Positions 1-9,195 of a stretch of DNA of 17,500 nt are shown here, in pieces. The position numbers and the translations under genes were made by a program. The stretch comes from Botryococcus braunii (lineage: Eukaryota > Chlorophyta > Trebouxiophyceae). How positions within the stretch are numbered: position 1 is the first letter of the stretch; each line of letters begins with the position of its first letter. The stretch is taken from positions 65,282 through 82,781 of the forward strand of contig KV908620.1 of NCBI GenBank assembly GCA_002005505.1, given 5' to 3'. A model generated the notes under the pieces. It had not been told where the DNA came from. It did no database searches and was given only the letters and a program-made list of their open reading frames with translations.

Positions 1-104
1 GGTGTAAGCATCCCCAAGCTTCGCAAAGTCTTCATAATAGTCAAAGCGGCATTGTAGCCCTTCACACGTCCAGCAACTCCAATTGCTGGCGTAGTCCCCA
101 TACC
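1..104 (-). CDS. Partial exon, PPR-like repeat (runs off the left edge)
   Basis: Read on the minus strand, a CAG acceptor (5' ...gactgtgtgcag) precedes an open stretch that continues past position 1. In the frame that begins GGT ATG GGG the product contains AIGVAGRVKG followed by YNAALTIMKTLRSLGM. The order A-I-x3-G-R-x3-aromatic-x2-A-L-x-I-M-x2-L-R-x2-G-M follows the helix-turn-helix layout of a pentatricopeptide (PPR) repeat, the RNA-binding repeat of organelle RNA-processing proteins. An in-frame stop just upstream means the exon starts at the acceptor, or the protein at the ATG inside it. A second frame is also open, but it is rich in Trp, Cys and Tyr and looks like an off-frame reading. 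Only one repeat is visible, so the family call is tentative. Confidence 0.4.
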
Positions 105-324
105 CTGCACACAGTCAGCCAGCAGTTACTTTTTTGCAGTAATTGTTGTATTTAGAAGTGCATATTTCATGTAGCCCTTACCTTTGTGGTGGCAGAAACC
201 TTGTCCTATTGGCAGACAGTCTTGCAGAATGTTCAAGACTATGCACTACCACACAAGGACCTTCCCCCGGTCATGTACTATTTCACAAAGGCTACTTCTA
301 GTTATTGTTAGAAGCACCGATGAT

Positions 325-525
325 GGTTCTTCCGATCCAGGATTAGGGTTAAGGGAACCCAATCCAGGAGCCCGCCACGTAATTGAGGATAAGGTTCCAC
401 TCCATGATGAGGGGTTATGGAACCCAATCCAGGAGCCCGCCGCACAATTGAGGATAGGGTATCCAATCCAGGATGAGGGTTTGGAGAATCCAATCAAGGA
501 GCCCGCCGCACAGTTTTGAGCTTAG
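325..525. repeat. Minisatellite, about 65-bp unit, three copies
   Basis: The core aatccaggagcccgcc recurs at about 361, 426 and (as aatcaaggagcccgcc) 492, a spacing of 65-66 bp. Each core is followed by an aattgaggata-type segment and a gg(a/t)tccaatcca segment. The first unit is partial on its left side. Short open frames on both strands follow the repeat and have no other coding sign. Confidence 0.85.
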
Positions 526-621
526 ACGCGCTTCTAAATATTTGCGCAAAGCATCTCAGATATGTGAGTTGGGTTGCCACACAACCGCCTCAGTTTTAAT
601 GCAAGTACCTCCCTCCATCCT

Positions 622-840
622 CCACCGCTCGCCTATGCCTTTTCACTTGCCCCCTCCCCATCCCTCCCCGTCTAGAATAAATGGGAGGGGACGAGGGAGG
701 GGGAGCGACAAGATCTTGTCGTTCCCCCTCCCTCTTCCCCTCCCCTTCCTTTCATTCTATCCCTCTTTCACCGCTCGCCCCTGCCTTCCCACACCCCTCC
801 CCCTTCGCCCCGTTCCTCTTCCCGTCCCGTCTATATAATA
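622..840. repeat. Pyrimidine-rich direct repeat around a fold-back
   Basis: A segment starting caccgctcgcc(t/c) with a long C/T-rich tail ending ccgtcta(g/t) occurs at about 622-675 and again, diverged, at about 769-837. Between the copies the strand switches to G/A-rich and back, giving an inverted repeat. Arms 693-713 and 714-734 are 21 bp each, abut directly and differ at one position. Weaker pairing continues outward on both sides. The structure looks like a local duplication with inversion; I see no coding function. Confidence 0.75.
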
Positions 841-1568
841 TTGCATACCCCTTTGTGCGGACATGCAAATGCATATGCAACCTTTAAAATTGCATGATGT
901 ACAATCAAAATTGTGAAGGCTGTGCCTATGCACAACATGGGAGTGCTGGAGTAGCAGACCACTTTACCTGCAGCAAAGCAGGGGGCATCTGCCAAGGAGC
1001 TTTCCAATCCTGTTCTTGACGTGCCACCTAGTTGCCTGCACCCAAGCCGCTCAATCCCTGCTTGATGCGTTGTTCAAGGCAATGGTATAACACGTTTGCT
1101 GTACAGCTGTACAGCACAATGAATGTCTTGTATCGGACTCTGCACTTCATTTGGAGCTTTCGAAGATGCTGAGCCATGAACCCCATTTCAAAGTATGACA
1201 AATTGCAATACAACAACATTTGTCCGAGACAGTACAGCGTCAACCGATCTTTGAGCGACTTTGGCCGGGAAAACACGGACTCCAAACTCCATCGGCCATT
1301 CAAGCTTGCCTGCAATCTTTACGAGCTAGTGTGCATGCCACATTAAGTTTCAACGTGCTTTCATACATTGCTGCAGAATTCATGAATTACTATGGGTCAT
1401 CTTTGAAGAAATTGGGAGCAATGGCTAAGTGCTTGCAATGGCAGTTGACGCTTGTAAGCATCAACGCTTGGGTGTATGATAGCACCAACACACAAGGAAC
1501 CCCAGGTGCATGTTCCACATAACCATTCCCCCCACAGTACTGGGTAGCCCCAGGAAATAATGAAGAAC
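841..1568. other. No supported gene; weak minus-strand open frame
   Basis: The minus strand is open for about 95 codons from 1315 to 1028, but the frame begins at TTG directly after a stop. A possible acceptor (gattgcag) lies at its upstream end. The deduced product is unfamiliar. It could be an internal exon of one of the minus-strand genes on either side, or chance. I see no promoter, RNA gene or repeat in this stretch. Confidence 0.3.
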
Positions 1569-1657
1569 TGGTGAATTTTGTGATATAGCAGGTGCTCTGA
1601 ACCAGGCCTGGGCCTAGGCCTCGGTTCAGGACACCTGCTATTTCACTATATTCACCA
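1569..1657. repeat. Imperfect hairpin, 35-nt arms
   Basis: Arms 1569-1603 and 1623-1657 are reverse complements at 30 of 35 positions. The 19-nt centre (aggcctgggcctaggcctc) is itself nearly self-complementary, so the stem can extend almost to the centre. The element would lie in an intron of the minus-strand gene starting at 2112. Candidates are a miniature fold-back element or a precursor of a small RNA. Confidence 0.8.
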
Positions 1658-1929
1658 CTCCTACAGGGAATAGTATCCCATGAATCTCGCCCATACATAT
1701 ACCATGAGAACGATTTGCATGCAATTCATTACGTGAAAGTGCTTATTTGGTTCCTATGGTCCGGCAAGGGTTTCTGACCATATGACATTGGTGATATTCC
1801 TTGGGTTGTCTAACCTCACAAAGATTTATGGCAAGGCAGGTTGAAGGGTCGGAAATTCTGGATTTGGTCAAGATATAAGGGAATTTTTCGTTTGACATGA
1901 AGTGAAGGAACATTCACATGTGACCGTAC

Positions 1930-2112
1930 AGGGCAAGAACAGGGCATCTCGGGAGTCAAAATAGCTGGAATGTTCCAACCGAAACTCTCCAGACAAGGGG
2001 CGCACTTGACATCATTTAATGCTTCATCTTCCATTGCAACAGCGTCATTACAGTAGAGGAGCAGTGAGACGGCGACGAGTAACACAGTGCTGGAAGACAG
2101 CTTGTTCCACAT
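1930..2112 (-). CDS. Probable first exon of a signal-peptide protein
   Basis: The ATG at 2112 begins MWNKLSSSTVLLVAVSLLL, a short basic start followed by a hydrophobic core, then YCNDAVA before MEDEA. This is a standard signal peptide with an AxA-type cleavage site near residue 26. The remaining 35 or so residues carry several cysteines (CAPC, CSC). The exon can end at 1930 on a GTACGG donor in phase 0 after 61 codons, the same donor type seen in other genes here. If unspliced, the frame continues to a stop at about 1816. The frame is open upstream of the ATG, but only from a non-ATG codon. Downstream exons were not identified with confidence. The product could be secreted or lumenal; the family is not recognised. 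Confidence 0.4.
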
Positions 2113-2711
2113 CCTTGTCCTGAGATCCGTGTACTTCTGAAGATATAACTCCAACAAATTAACTTCGAAAACTATCTAAAGGAAACTTCACAAATTTTCT
2201 GTGATTCAAGACACCTGGGCGACTTAGAATCCATGACTTTAAATACCCCTGATCGTTAGGAGACGACGTCAGGGACGGGGTCGACTTCGGTCATAAAAGA
2301 AGTTCTTGAACAGGATAGTCCCCATTGGTGCTTTCTGAATGCAAGGACCTTCTACAAAGAGCGGCTGTGTTTGGATGTACTCCAATTCTGGCGCAGAAGA
2401 GATGCGGTGCAAATTCAAATATGGGCGCGCGTATGGCGGACGGTCTGGCTTTGTCCCTCCAATCGAAGATACCTTCCGGGACCCGGGGGCAATCCGGTAT
2501 CGACGCCAGATCTTGCAGTACGAGCACCGATGAGGGACTGCACGTGCCGTTATCTGATCGGATGCAGGCCTTATCGTGAAGTTCGTCCGTACAAGTGGGT
2601 GGCCAGTTCATCCATCCCACCACAATATCCGTTGTAAAAGCAGACATACCGGCGTTCCACGGCACGCAGAGGCGAGTTCCAATGTGAATTTGGAGTGAAA
2701 GATAAATAACT
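2113..2711. promoter_or_regulatory. Possible divergent promoter region
   Basis: This stretch lies between the minus-strand start at 2112 and the plus-strand start at 2712. It contains an ACGT-core site (gacgacgtca, about 2262-2271) and AT-rich patches (ctttaaataccc near 2238, agataaataact just before the plus-strand ATG). An overlapping minus-strand open frame (2989-2291) runs through it and antisense to the next gene, and shows no family feature. Promoter assignment rests on position only. Confidence 0.3.
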
Positions 2712-3385
2712 ATGGATCGTTTCACTTTTAGTTTTCCCTTTAGTTGCAAACCTCGCTTTTCTGCGCTGGCCGGGTCTTTAAAGTCATCTCCATATCGGAG
2801 GGTACATTGTCCCCTAATCGTTCCCAGTTTATGCTTGCGACATTTTGACTCAGAATTTCCCAGAACTTTGGAGCATTCACTCCCAACAACCGCGAGGCAC
2901 TTCGGATTCGCAGTTGGCTTTGAATCACTCGGGGCGCGCTTCAAATGCCGTGAACAGCAAAGGCCGTGCAGCTTTAAGAGTGATATCAATGGAACAGATC
3001 AGTGTCTAGCAGCTATAACGAGTTTTCGCATAGCGTTCAGTATGTTTTTGGGGAGCTTGGCGTTGAGTTCTGGAGCCTGGGCTGTTGATTTAGAGGCGGC
3101 AGACAACGAAGCGTTCATAGGATCCACATATGATCCTGTCGTGACAGTGGTATTCGGAATTATAGTACTATGCTTGGTGGTCGTCACGGGAGGGGTACGC
3201 CCAACCACTGAGGTTGGCTATATGGAATCATTTGTCTTTTAAAATTCTTACTGTGGTTTAAGATCTTTCTAGATGATCCACGGCTCTCAATACAGGTACT
3301 CTACTTGTCGTTTTTAAATTACCTCGACGAGCGGAAGGAACGAGAAGACAAGGCGAAATTTGAACAGGCAGAGAAGGACAGGTAA
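2712..3385 (+). CDS. Thylakoid single-span membrane protein, two exons
   Basis: Exon 1 is 2712-3194 and exon 2 is 3296-3385, joined by a 101-nt intron (GTACGC donor, TACAG acceptor, phase 0). The roughly 190-residue product starts with a Ser/Phe/Arg-rich, transit-like segment. A second hydrophobic stretch near residues 97-122 (SMFLGSLALSSGAWA) ends in an A-x-A thylakoid-processing site, with no twin arginine before it. The mature part is short: an acidic lumenal head, one membrane span (VVTVVFGIIVLCLVVVTGG, continuing VLYLSFL across the splice) and a highly charged tail (DERKEREDKAKFEQAEKDR). This layout matches plastid proteins that insert spontaneously, such as PsbW and PsbY, but I do not recognise the family. 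The end is uncertain. The reading can stop at TAA 3383-3385, but that stop overlaps a strong donor (gacag/gtaagc) that could lead to 4573-4630. Confidence 0.6.
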
Positions 3386-3820
3386 GCACCTGGGGATGCC
3401 AACTCACCCTGCAGACAAAATTTGTACTTGCATTCCAATCGGCAGAATTTCCTTCACCCCAATCAAAGTGCAGGCCCCACGCTATGATTGCATCGGGCCA
3501 CAGCAACTTATCCAACAGCGCAATTTGCTTTCACCTTATTGTAATCTAAACAGAGCGCGATATAAAACGTAATCCACCTGGGCATGCACCAACCTGTCAA
3601 AGGGCTTCTGGCTTGTTATCACAAGTAGGTATGCGGGGCGTTTCAAATTGTGCGAGCTGATTCCCACGGAGTATCTGGGCAGAGTAAATGCTACAGGATT
3701 GAAGCCAGTCGATGTGAATGGGTGCCACATGGGCTCACATGTGGTCGTTGCCAAGACAGGGAAGGAGTTGTGCTTCTTAAATAATATTTTCTCGGCGTGT
3801 GCCGGGTCATGCACACTTGA

Positions 3821-3965
3821 CACCCTTTCTGAGTCAGGGATTGTTGTTCTGAGTCAGAGATTATTACACTTTACACTTTACACTTTACACCCTTTCTGAG
3901 TCAGGCATTGTTATTTATGAGTTAGAGATTGTTTACACCCTTTCTGAGTCAGGGATTGTTATTCT
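3821..3965. repeat. Short direct repeats and a heptamer array
   Basis: The phrase caccctttctgagtcagg occurs at 3821, 3888 and 3936, each followed by (g/c)attgtt. Related half-units (gagtcagagatt, gagttagagatt) lie between the copies. At 3864-3890 the heptamer ttacact is repeated nearly four times. The block would sit in the candidate last intron of the preceding gene. Confidence 0.85.
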
Positions 3966-4029
3966 CCTTTAGTCGACAAGACAGGCAAAGGATATCCTGG
4001 GAGTGAGAAGGCGCCTTGGGGAACACTTG

Positions 4030-4500
4030 AGAGTTGAGAGTCATGGCTGAGGATAGGAGCGCCCACTGGGGCCCCCTTGGGGGTGGGGTGGTGGGGCACT
4101 TTCACAGTTGAGAGTCAGGGCTCTAGGGTAGGAGTGCGCACTGGGGCCACCCTTGGCCATGTGGGGGGGGGGGGACACTTTCACAGTCGAGAGTCAGGGC
4201 TCTAGGGTAGGAGTGCTCACTGGGGCCCCCCGTTGGGGGGGGGGGGGGACACTTTCTCACATTTGAGAGTCAGGACTCTAGGGTAGGAGTGCTCACTGGG
4301 GCCCCTGGGGGGGGGGGGGGGGGGACACTTTCTCACATTTGAGATTCTGGACTCTAGGGTAGGAGCGCTCATTGGGGGCCCTCTAGGAGGGGGGGGGGGG
4401 GAGGGGGGCACTTTCACAGTTGAGAGTCAAGGCTCTAGGGAAGGATCACTCACTGGGGGCCCCACTGGTTTGGAAGGGGGGGTGGGGGGGGGTTGAGGGC
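4030..4500. repeat. G-tract minisatellite, six units of 74-81 bp
   Basis: The motif ttgagagtca(g/t)g, or a close variant, starts at 4034, 4108, 4187, 4263, 4339 and 4420. Each is followed by a ctctagggtaggag segment, (c)actggggcc and a long G run on the plus strand. Most of the variation in unit length comes from the G run. The regular spacing makes a series of potential G-quadruplex sites. Confidence 0.9.
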
Positions 4501-4572
4501 GGGTGGCCGGGCGGGAGCGTAGCGTAATCCAATCAGCTTTTTTCCTGCATGTCTCCCTCCTTACTTGCACAG

Positions 4573-4630
4573 CAATGGAGGACAGGGATGCAAATTGTCA
4601 AGAGAGCTGATTTTCAGCAATGGGAAATAG
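4573..4630 (+). CDS. Candidate last exon of the thylakoid protein gene
   Basis: A strong acceptor (pyrimidine tract cctgcatgtctccctcctta, then cttgcacag) precedes an open frame that fits the phase left by the donor at 3382. The join turns the last Arg codon into Ser and adds 19 residues ending SNGK before TAG 4628-4630. The intron would be 1191 nt and would contain the G-tract minisatellite. The added tail has no recognisable feature, so only the splice signals and phase support it. Confidence 0.35.
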
Positions 4631-5120
4631 ATTGTGACAGAAGCAGAAAGTTCAACCCCCGAAGGCCTTGGGAGTGCCTGCCGACTGCTCTCATCATTAT
4701 CAGTTCCAATTGCATTAGCAGGAAGTATTCCGTGTTCAGGATCCGTCATTTAAATCGGTTCCACCATCAATTCCATCGTCAGTATCGGTTCCATCATCAG
4801 CATCATGCCCAGATCTAAACTAAAACACCCTTCATGGGGAGATCGGGCAGAACTGGATAGACAAATCGGGCTTGCAGGGTTGCTTCGGATGTTCGTGCTT
4901 GCACCGACCCATCCTGCTTGAATCACCTACTTGTGCTTGCATCATTGCATCGACAGCTCGTTCCGTAATCGCCTTACCATGCGTGCATGAGAGACGGGGG
5001 CGCGGGTTGCGGGTGCAGGAAACTAGCTGCGCTGAGCCCCAAGAACCCAGTGCCCCGAGCAAAGAAAGCAGATGACAGCATTACCACTCGGGGGGGCGGC
5101 CGTGGGTTTGGCCGCTAGAC
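4631..5120. other. No gene seen
   Basis: Short open frames occur on both strands, none with family features. A small direct repeat, atcggttcca(c/t)catca, lies at about 4753 and 4785. I see nothing else. Confidence 0.4.
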
Positions 5121-5580
5121 CACTGGATGCCAATTAGCCGTTTTTATCCACTGGGCTTCTTTATCCACTTTGGTTTGGCCGCTAGAGCGCCCGATGCCAA
5201 CGTGTCCTGATCAATTCCCCGGGTCGTTTGGGTTCACTTCTGTCTGGGCAAGTAGAGTACCCGATGCCGACTGGGTCTGACTAATTAATTAGGGCCAGAT
5301 TAATTCTCTGGGCTTTTTGGTCCACTTCGGTTTGGGCAGGTAGAGTGCTCGACGCCATGTTTTGGGAAACTGGGGTTTTGGGCATTGGGGTGTTTTGCCA
5401 GTATAGTACCCGAGGCCATGTTCTTGGCGACTGGGGTTTCTGGCCGCATGAGCACCCGGCGCCATGTGTTTGGCCGCTGAGGGTTTGGACATTGAAGTGG
5501 TGCGCCGGTAGAGTACCCGACCCGACTCCATGTTCTTGGCCACTCGGGGTTATGGCTGCATGAGTACCGGTACCCGACGG
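5120..5580. repeat. Degenerate minisatellite, units of about 46-88 bp
   Basis: Variants of the phrase tagagtacccgatgcca recur, with the ga(t/c)gcc-like core at about 5125, 5193, 5263, 5351, 5412, 5458 and 5524. In the later units each core is followed by a segment such as tgttcttggcnactggggtt and ggccgcatga. Earlier units carry a ccactttggtttgg(c/g) segment instead. The array is well diverged, so it is probably old. Long open frames on the minus strand here follow the repeat. Confidence 0.8.
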
Positions 5581-5747
5581 CACTTGGCCAGCAATCTAGA
5601 TCTCGGGAGAGATCACATGCTTCTCTGCTGTGACAGAAACGCTTATGACGTGCATGAAATGCCTGGGGGTTTCGAACTTGGGCCTTCATCTGCGGGTCGC
5701 CGAGGAGCTTTTAAAAGAATGAATTAAGGGTTGTCTGCAGGAACGCG

Positions 5748-5980
5748 AACGCTGCAGCCTCAATAGCCGGCGCCTTCTGCAGCTTTTGGTTTCCGAATAT
5801 TCATCACCAGGAATCCAGCAGATGTCTCTCTAGGGGGCGCTCTAGAGGGTGAACTACTGAATTTCTTTCCCGGAATCTAGCAGGGAGTGTACAGCTGAAT
5901 TCGTTTCCAGGAATCCAGCAGAGGGTGTACCGCTGAACCGAGTCTCTACAGAAGGCGCTGCCTATTGAGGCTTCAGCGTT
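5748..5980. repeat. Three-unit array flanked by a 33-bp inverted repeat
   Basis: Flanking arms 5748-5780 and 5948-5980 are reverse complements at 29 of 33 positions (left arm core gcctcaatagc). Between them is a unit with tttcc(a/c)ggaatc(c/t)agcag and a (c/a)gctgaa-type end. It appears at about 5808, 5866 and 5906. A further tttccagcggtac fragment lies just outside, at about 5996. The inverted ends recall a miniature transposable element, but I did not find a clear target-site duplication. Confidence 0.75.
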
Positions 5981-6145
5981 TGTTTCCTTTGAAGGTTTCC
6001 AGCGGTACAATCTCTTGTCGGCGAGAGGTACAACATAACAGAGGTACAACATAAGAGGGGCAGATCTGCCCCCACCAGAGCGGAAGCTTGTATTCCACGG
6101 AAATTAGAATGTTTGCAATCGATGTTCAGCTAGCTGCTGCCTGCT

Positions 6146-6205
6146 AGTTCACCTACAAGTTCCCCTACAAGTTCCCCTACTAGTTCCCCTACTAGTTCCC
6201 CGGCT
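6146..6205. repeat. 12-bp tandem repeat, five units
   Basis: Five consecutive 12-mers of the type agttcccctac(a/t), with changes only in the first (agttcacctaca) and last (agttccccggct) units. Confidence 0.95.
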
Positions 6206-6401
6206 GGCCAGTAGTTCTGATAAAGGCTGTTGAAGGGAGTCCCGCGTACATGGAGCCTAGACTAAGTGTCTAAGCCCTACAGCCGAAGAAGGGCGCCGGC
6301 GGAACTCCTGCAGAGTGGAACCCCAGGGTACTTACCATATACACAGGTGCATGCGTACGTACACAGTATACTGGGACACCGTGTACTTTGTCCCTATACA
6401 G

Positions 6402-6605
6402 AGCGGCATACTCCAGGGACATATATGTAAGTGCACCTCACTTGAAGTACATGCAGTACGTGCACAAAGCGGCATAATTAAGCGACCTATGTGTAAGTGC
6501 ACCTCACTTGAAGCAAACTCAGTACCTGCGGTCTCGACACAAAGCGGCATAGTACAGGAACACATAAGTAAGTGCACCTCACTTGAAGTACATGCAGTTC
6601 CAATA
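6402..6605. repeat. Minisatellite, 66-75 bp unit, three copies
   Basis: Each unit starts agcggcata (6402, 6468, 6543) and contains the invariant core taagtgcacctcacttgaag, which can fold on itself (aagtg/cactt). Spacings are 66 and 75 bp. Both strands are open across the array, giving repetitive frames that I take as a by-product. Confidence 0.9.
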
Positions 6606-7560
6606 TTCAATCGGGTATAATATTACTCCTGAGTATCATTGTGCATGTAGTGTTCTAGGAGGGAGGCGCAGTTTGTGTTTCGGACGGAGCGATGTACGTT
6701 GCTGAAGCAATGAGGGATATCATCGATGCATCACATATCATTGATGGTATCAGGATGTGCATATCCTGACGGACTGAGGGGATGTTCCTCAATCCGCAGA
6801 TGCAGTCGATTGGCGGCCGTCAATGTAGCCCAATAGACAGCTCGACCTGGAGCTTTAACAGCTTTTTGGTCTTTACATGTGTGTACACGGCGTCAGGTTA
6901 CCTTCACAGCTATATGGCGTTAACGATTATTCGGGCCGTTAATGCTGATCGGCATCAGGTGGCATCGCGTCTCCTTTGGAAGGTCTCCCTAGCGTCTCCC
7001 GAGGCCTATTAGCCTTCTTTTTTTTTTTGGGGGGGGGGGGGGGATTATAACTAGTTTGGAGGGGGTGCTATAAATAGTATAACTGTTATAGGATTCTACA
7101 GTCGTCTGATCAGTCATCATGAGTCCTTGAGCTTATGGCAGGTTCCAGGACGAAACTATGTTTGGACGGAATAGATGTGTTTGGAAATCGGGGAGCACAT
7201 TGCACAGTGGTTTAGGACATTGTAAGCATACCGTCCACGTGTGTAGCCACGTGGCTCTTTCAACCTCATACACCCGTATGTACCTGATGTATTGACCATG
7301 AGTACCGCATGCCCACGAAATCAACACTACTCAATACGGGGGCAAAGCGTCGACAAGGACTTGCCAGGGGAGGCCCCAGGGCAAATTTGGGAGCATCACA
7401 TATTTGCTTGTTCTCTGAAGTCAGCTGTAGACCACCGCCCTAAACAGCATGGGGTCTGCCGGGTGGTTGCTGGGATTATGTGGAGAAATCTGATAAGGTA
7501 ACATTATAAGGCGACAGAGGGAGGGGGGAAAAGGTGGGATGTGGAGAGTACGCGTACGGT
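6606..7560. other. No gene seen; homopolymer tract and a lone TATA-like box
   Basis: A T run of about 11 nt is followed directly by a G run of about 15 nt at 7018-7043. TATAAATAG lies at 7069-7077, but the first downstream ATG (about 7119) meets a stop after three codons. An imperfect inverted repeat (gatatcatcgatg / cattgatggtatc) occurs at about 6717-6752. I see no coding signal. Confidence 0.4.
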
Positions 7561-9195
7561 GGTCGGGATTTGAACCCTCGAGTTCTTCAATGATCAATTT
7601 TGTGGTCTGGGCAACGCAGGTCTCTGCGGTCTGACTGCCGTTGTTCTGACAACAGCCTCAATGTAGATGCGTTATAACAGACTTGAAAGTCCACGTCAGC
7701 GGTGTCGCTCACCAAAGGTCTGTCAGGCGTCGGTCACCGGAACCCATTTTCTGTTCCCGTTGTTGTTATCTAGATTGGAGTGCTCTATATATATTTCCTT
7801 CCTCCCTTTCATTCATGGCATAGTCTAGAAGTCTCATCATCGATGAGGGCCAAGGAGCTGTTGCAAACATTTGCCAATGCAAAACATTTGTAAACTCAGC
7901 ATATGGGAACACATCGACAGCGACACATCGACTCTCCCATGCTGACCTCCATAAAACATTTTGGGAACCTGGTAATGAAAGTATGGGGGACGTTTGGGCC
8001 ACATTAGGGCCATTCTAATAAGAAACTGGGACGTTTTCCGCCACATAACAGGCTTGGGTCCTTAAGGTCCCAAAATCCTTGACTTTGGAAAGGATCCCAA
8101 ACTCTTCCCAATTGGTTGCAACCCCCGTGTGCTTTGGGACTTGCATGGGAGAGATTAGTGTGTAGTAGGGACATTATGGGAGGCGACGCTTGGGAAGTCT
8201 TCCCAAGTGTTAAGGGATATGTATGGGAGGAGTAGGGGTACGGTTAGGGATCTTTGGGAATCCGGTTTTGGGACGGATTCGCAACCTAGATGGGACCTCA
8301 TTGGGGTTGGGTTTGGAGGCAATACACCTGTTTTGGGCTGCTGTTCATGGATGCGGAGTAAGATTGGGATTCTGCAAGCCAAACGTTCGTGATTAACACC
8401 GTGACAAGACTTAGTGTCATGGGTGCGGCGTAGGATTCGTCTGCAAGCGGAAGCAAATATGGGCGTTTAGCGCTACTACTGCGGTGGCTAGCTGGCGAAT
8501 CTTTGGGGTTACCGAGCAGTGTTCTAAAGGCCTTCCAAAATTGGTACAGGGGCCCCCGTAAAAGTGTCCGGGTGGCCCCGTATTCCAGGAAGGAAAACCG
8601 TCGTGATTATACGGGTGCCCCGTATGGCATCATGAATTTCGACATGCCATTGGCATGTAGAAAATCGTACGAGCTTCAAAAATGCACATCTCTGGCACAA
8701 ACATGCCTCCATTCTTTAGCAAAGACAAATAAGAAACAAACGTTGTGTCTGACTGCAAGAGGCAGCAGTCATGTTTCACTCCACACCGTTTTGGATGGCA
8801 GAAACAAACGGACTACGCGAAAGGTATTCGGATGTCCTGCGAGATCAGCCCGAAACCTACCACGATATTGACTGTAAACTCCAAAGGAAGAGTTTTGCGC
8901 TGGAAATCCACGCATTACAATTTTTTTCTGTAGTTTTTGCTTTTTCAGTTATGAAGTACGGGTCGGCCTGTGTTTGGCATAACAGGGCTCCCCAGTATAC
9001 ATTAGCCCTAGATAAGCCCTGTCATCCTACGCCAGACTATCTTCCTTGATCTCTTGAGCGTCTAATATAACAATTTATCTTGTGCTTCGACGGAAGAATG
9101 GAAATATCCCATATTTACTTCTCCAATGTTTCCAGTCTTCGAAGAAAGAATACGTTTCTGTATAACGCTCGAGGGAGAATGTAATAATTCTACTG
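7561..9195. other. No convincing gene; many ggga-type words and small palindromes
   Basis: Region 7980-8340 is rich in plus-strand tttgggа-type words (written here as t-g-g-g-a) and includes the near-palindromes ttgggtccttaaggtcccaa (about 8052) and cttgggaagtcttcccaag (about 8188). A plus-strand frame from ATG 8771 gives MFHSTPFWMAETNGLRE and stays open to a stop at about 9047. It has ordinary composition but no recognised domain. It could be an isolated exon or chance. Confidence 0.35.

Noticed and set aside
1390..1698. Cys-containing minus-strand frame as the next exon of the signal-peptide gene
   Set aside because: An acceptor (ggttcag) gives the right phase, but the frame runs through the 1569-1657 hairpin and no downstream donor is convincing.
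2291..2989. Long minus-strand open frame (232 codons), the longest outside repeats
   Set aside because: It lies antisense to the thylakoid-protein exon and across its presumed promoter, and has no domain, signal or splice logic. I treat it as chance.
2819..3011. A second plus-strand frame with a transit-like stretch (SGRASNAVNSKGRAALRVI)
   Set aside because: It looks like a transit-peptide end, but it has no ATG at its start. It cannot be joined to the hydrophobic segment downstream without an intron too short to be real. A sequencing indel near 2990 would change this view.
6315..6620. Repetitive frames (CKCTSLEVHAV and its reverse reading)
   Set aside because: Both strands are open because the tandem unit has few stops in these frames. 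There is no start context, targeting signal or homology I recognise.
7555..7640. Possible complete tRNA gene
   Set aside because: Only the T-loop/B-box word is present. The T stem has three pairs, and no acceptor stem, D arm or anticodon arm can be drawn.
8503..8871. Plus-strand open frame of 122 codons
   Set aside because: It starts at a non-ATG codon, has basic and Cys-rich off-frame composition, and shows no recognisable motif.
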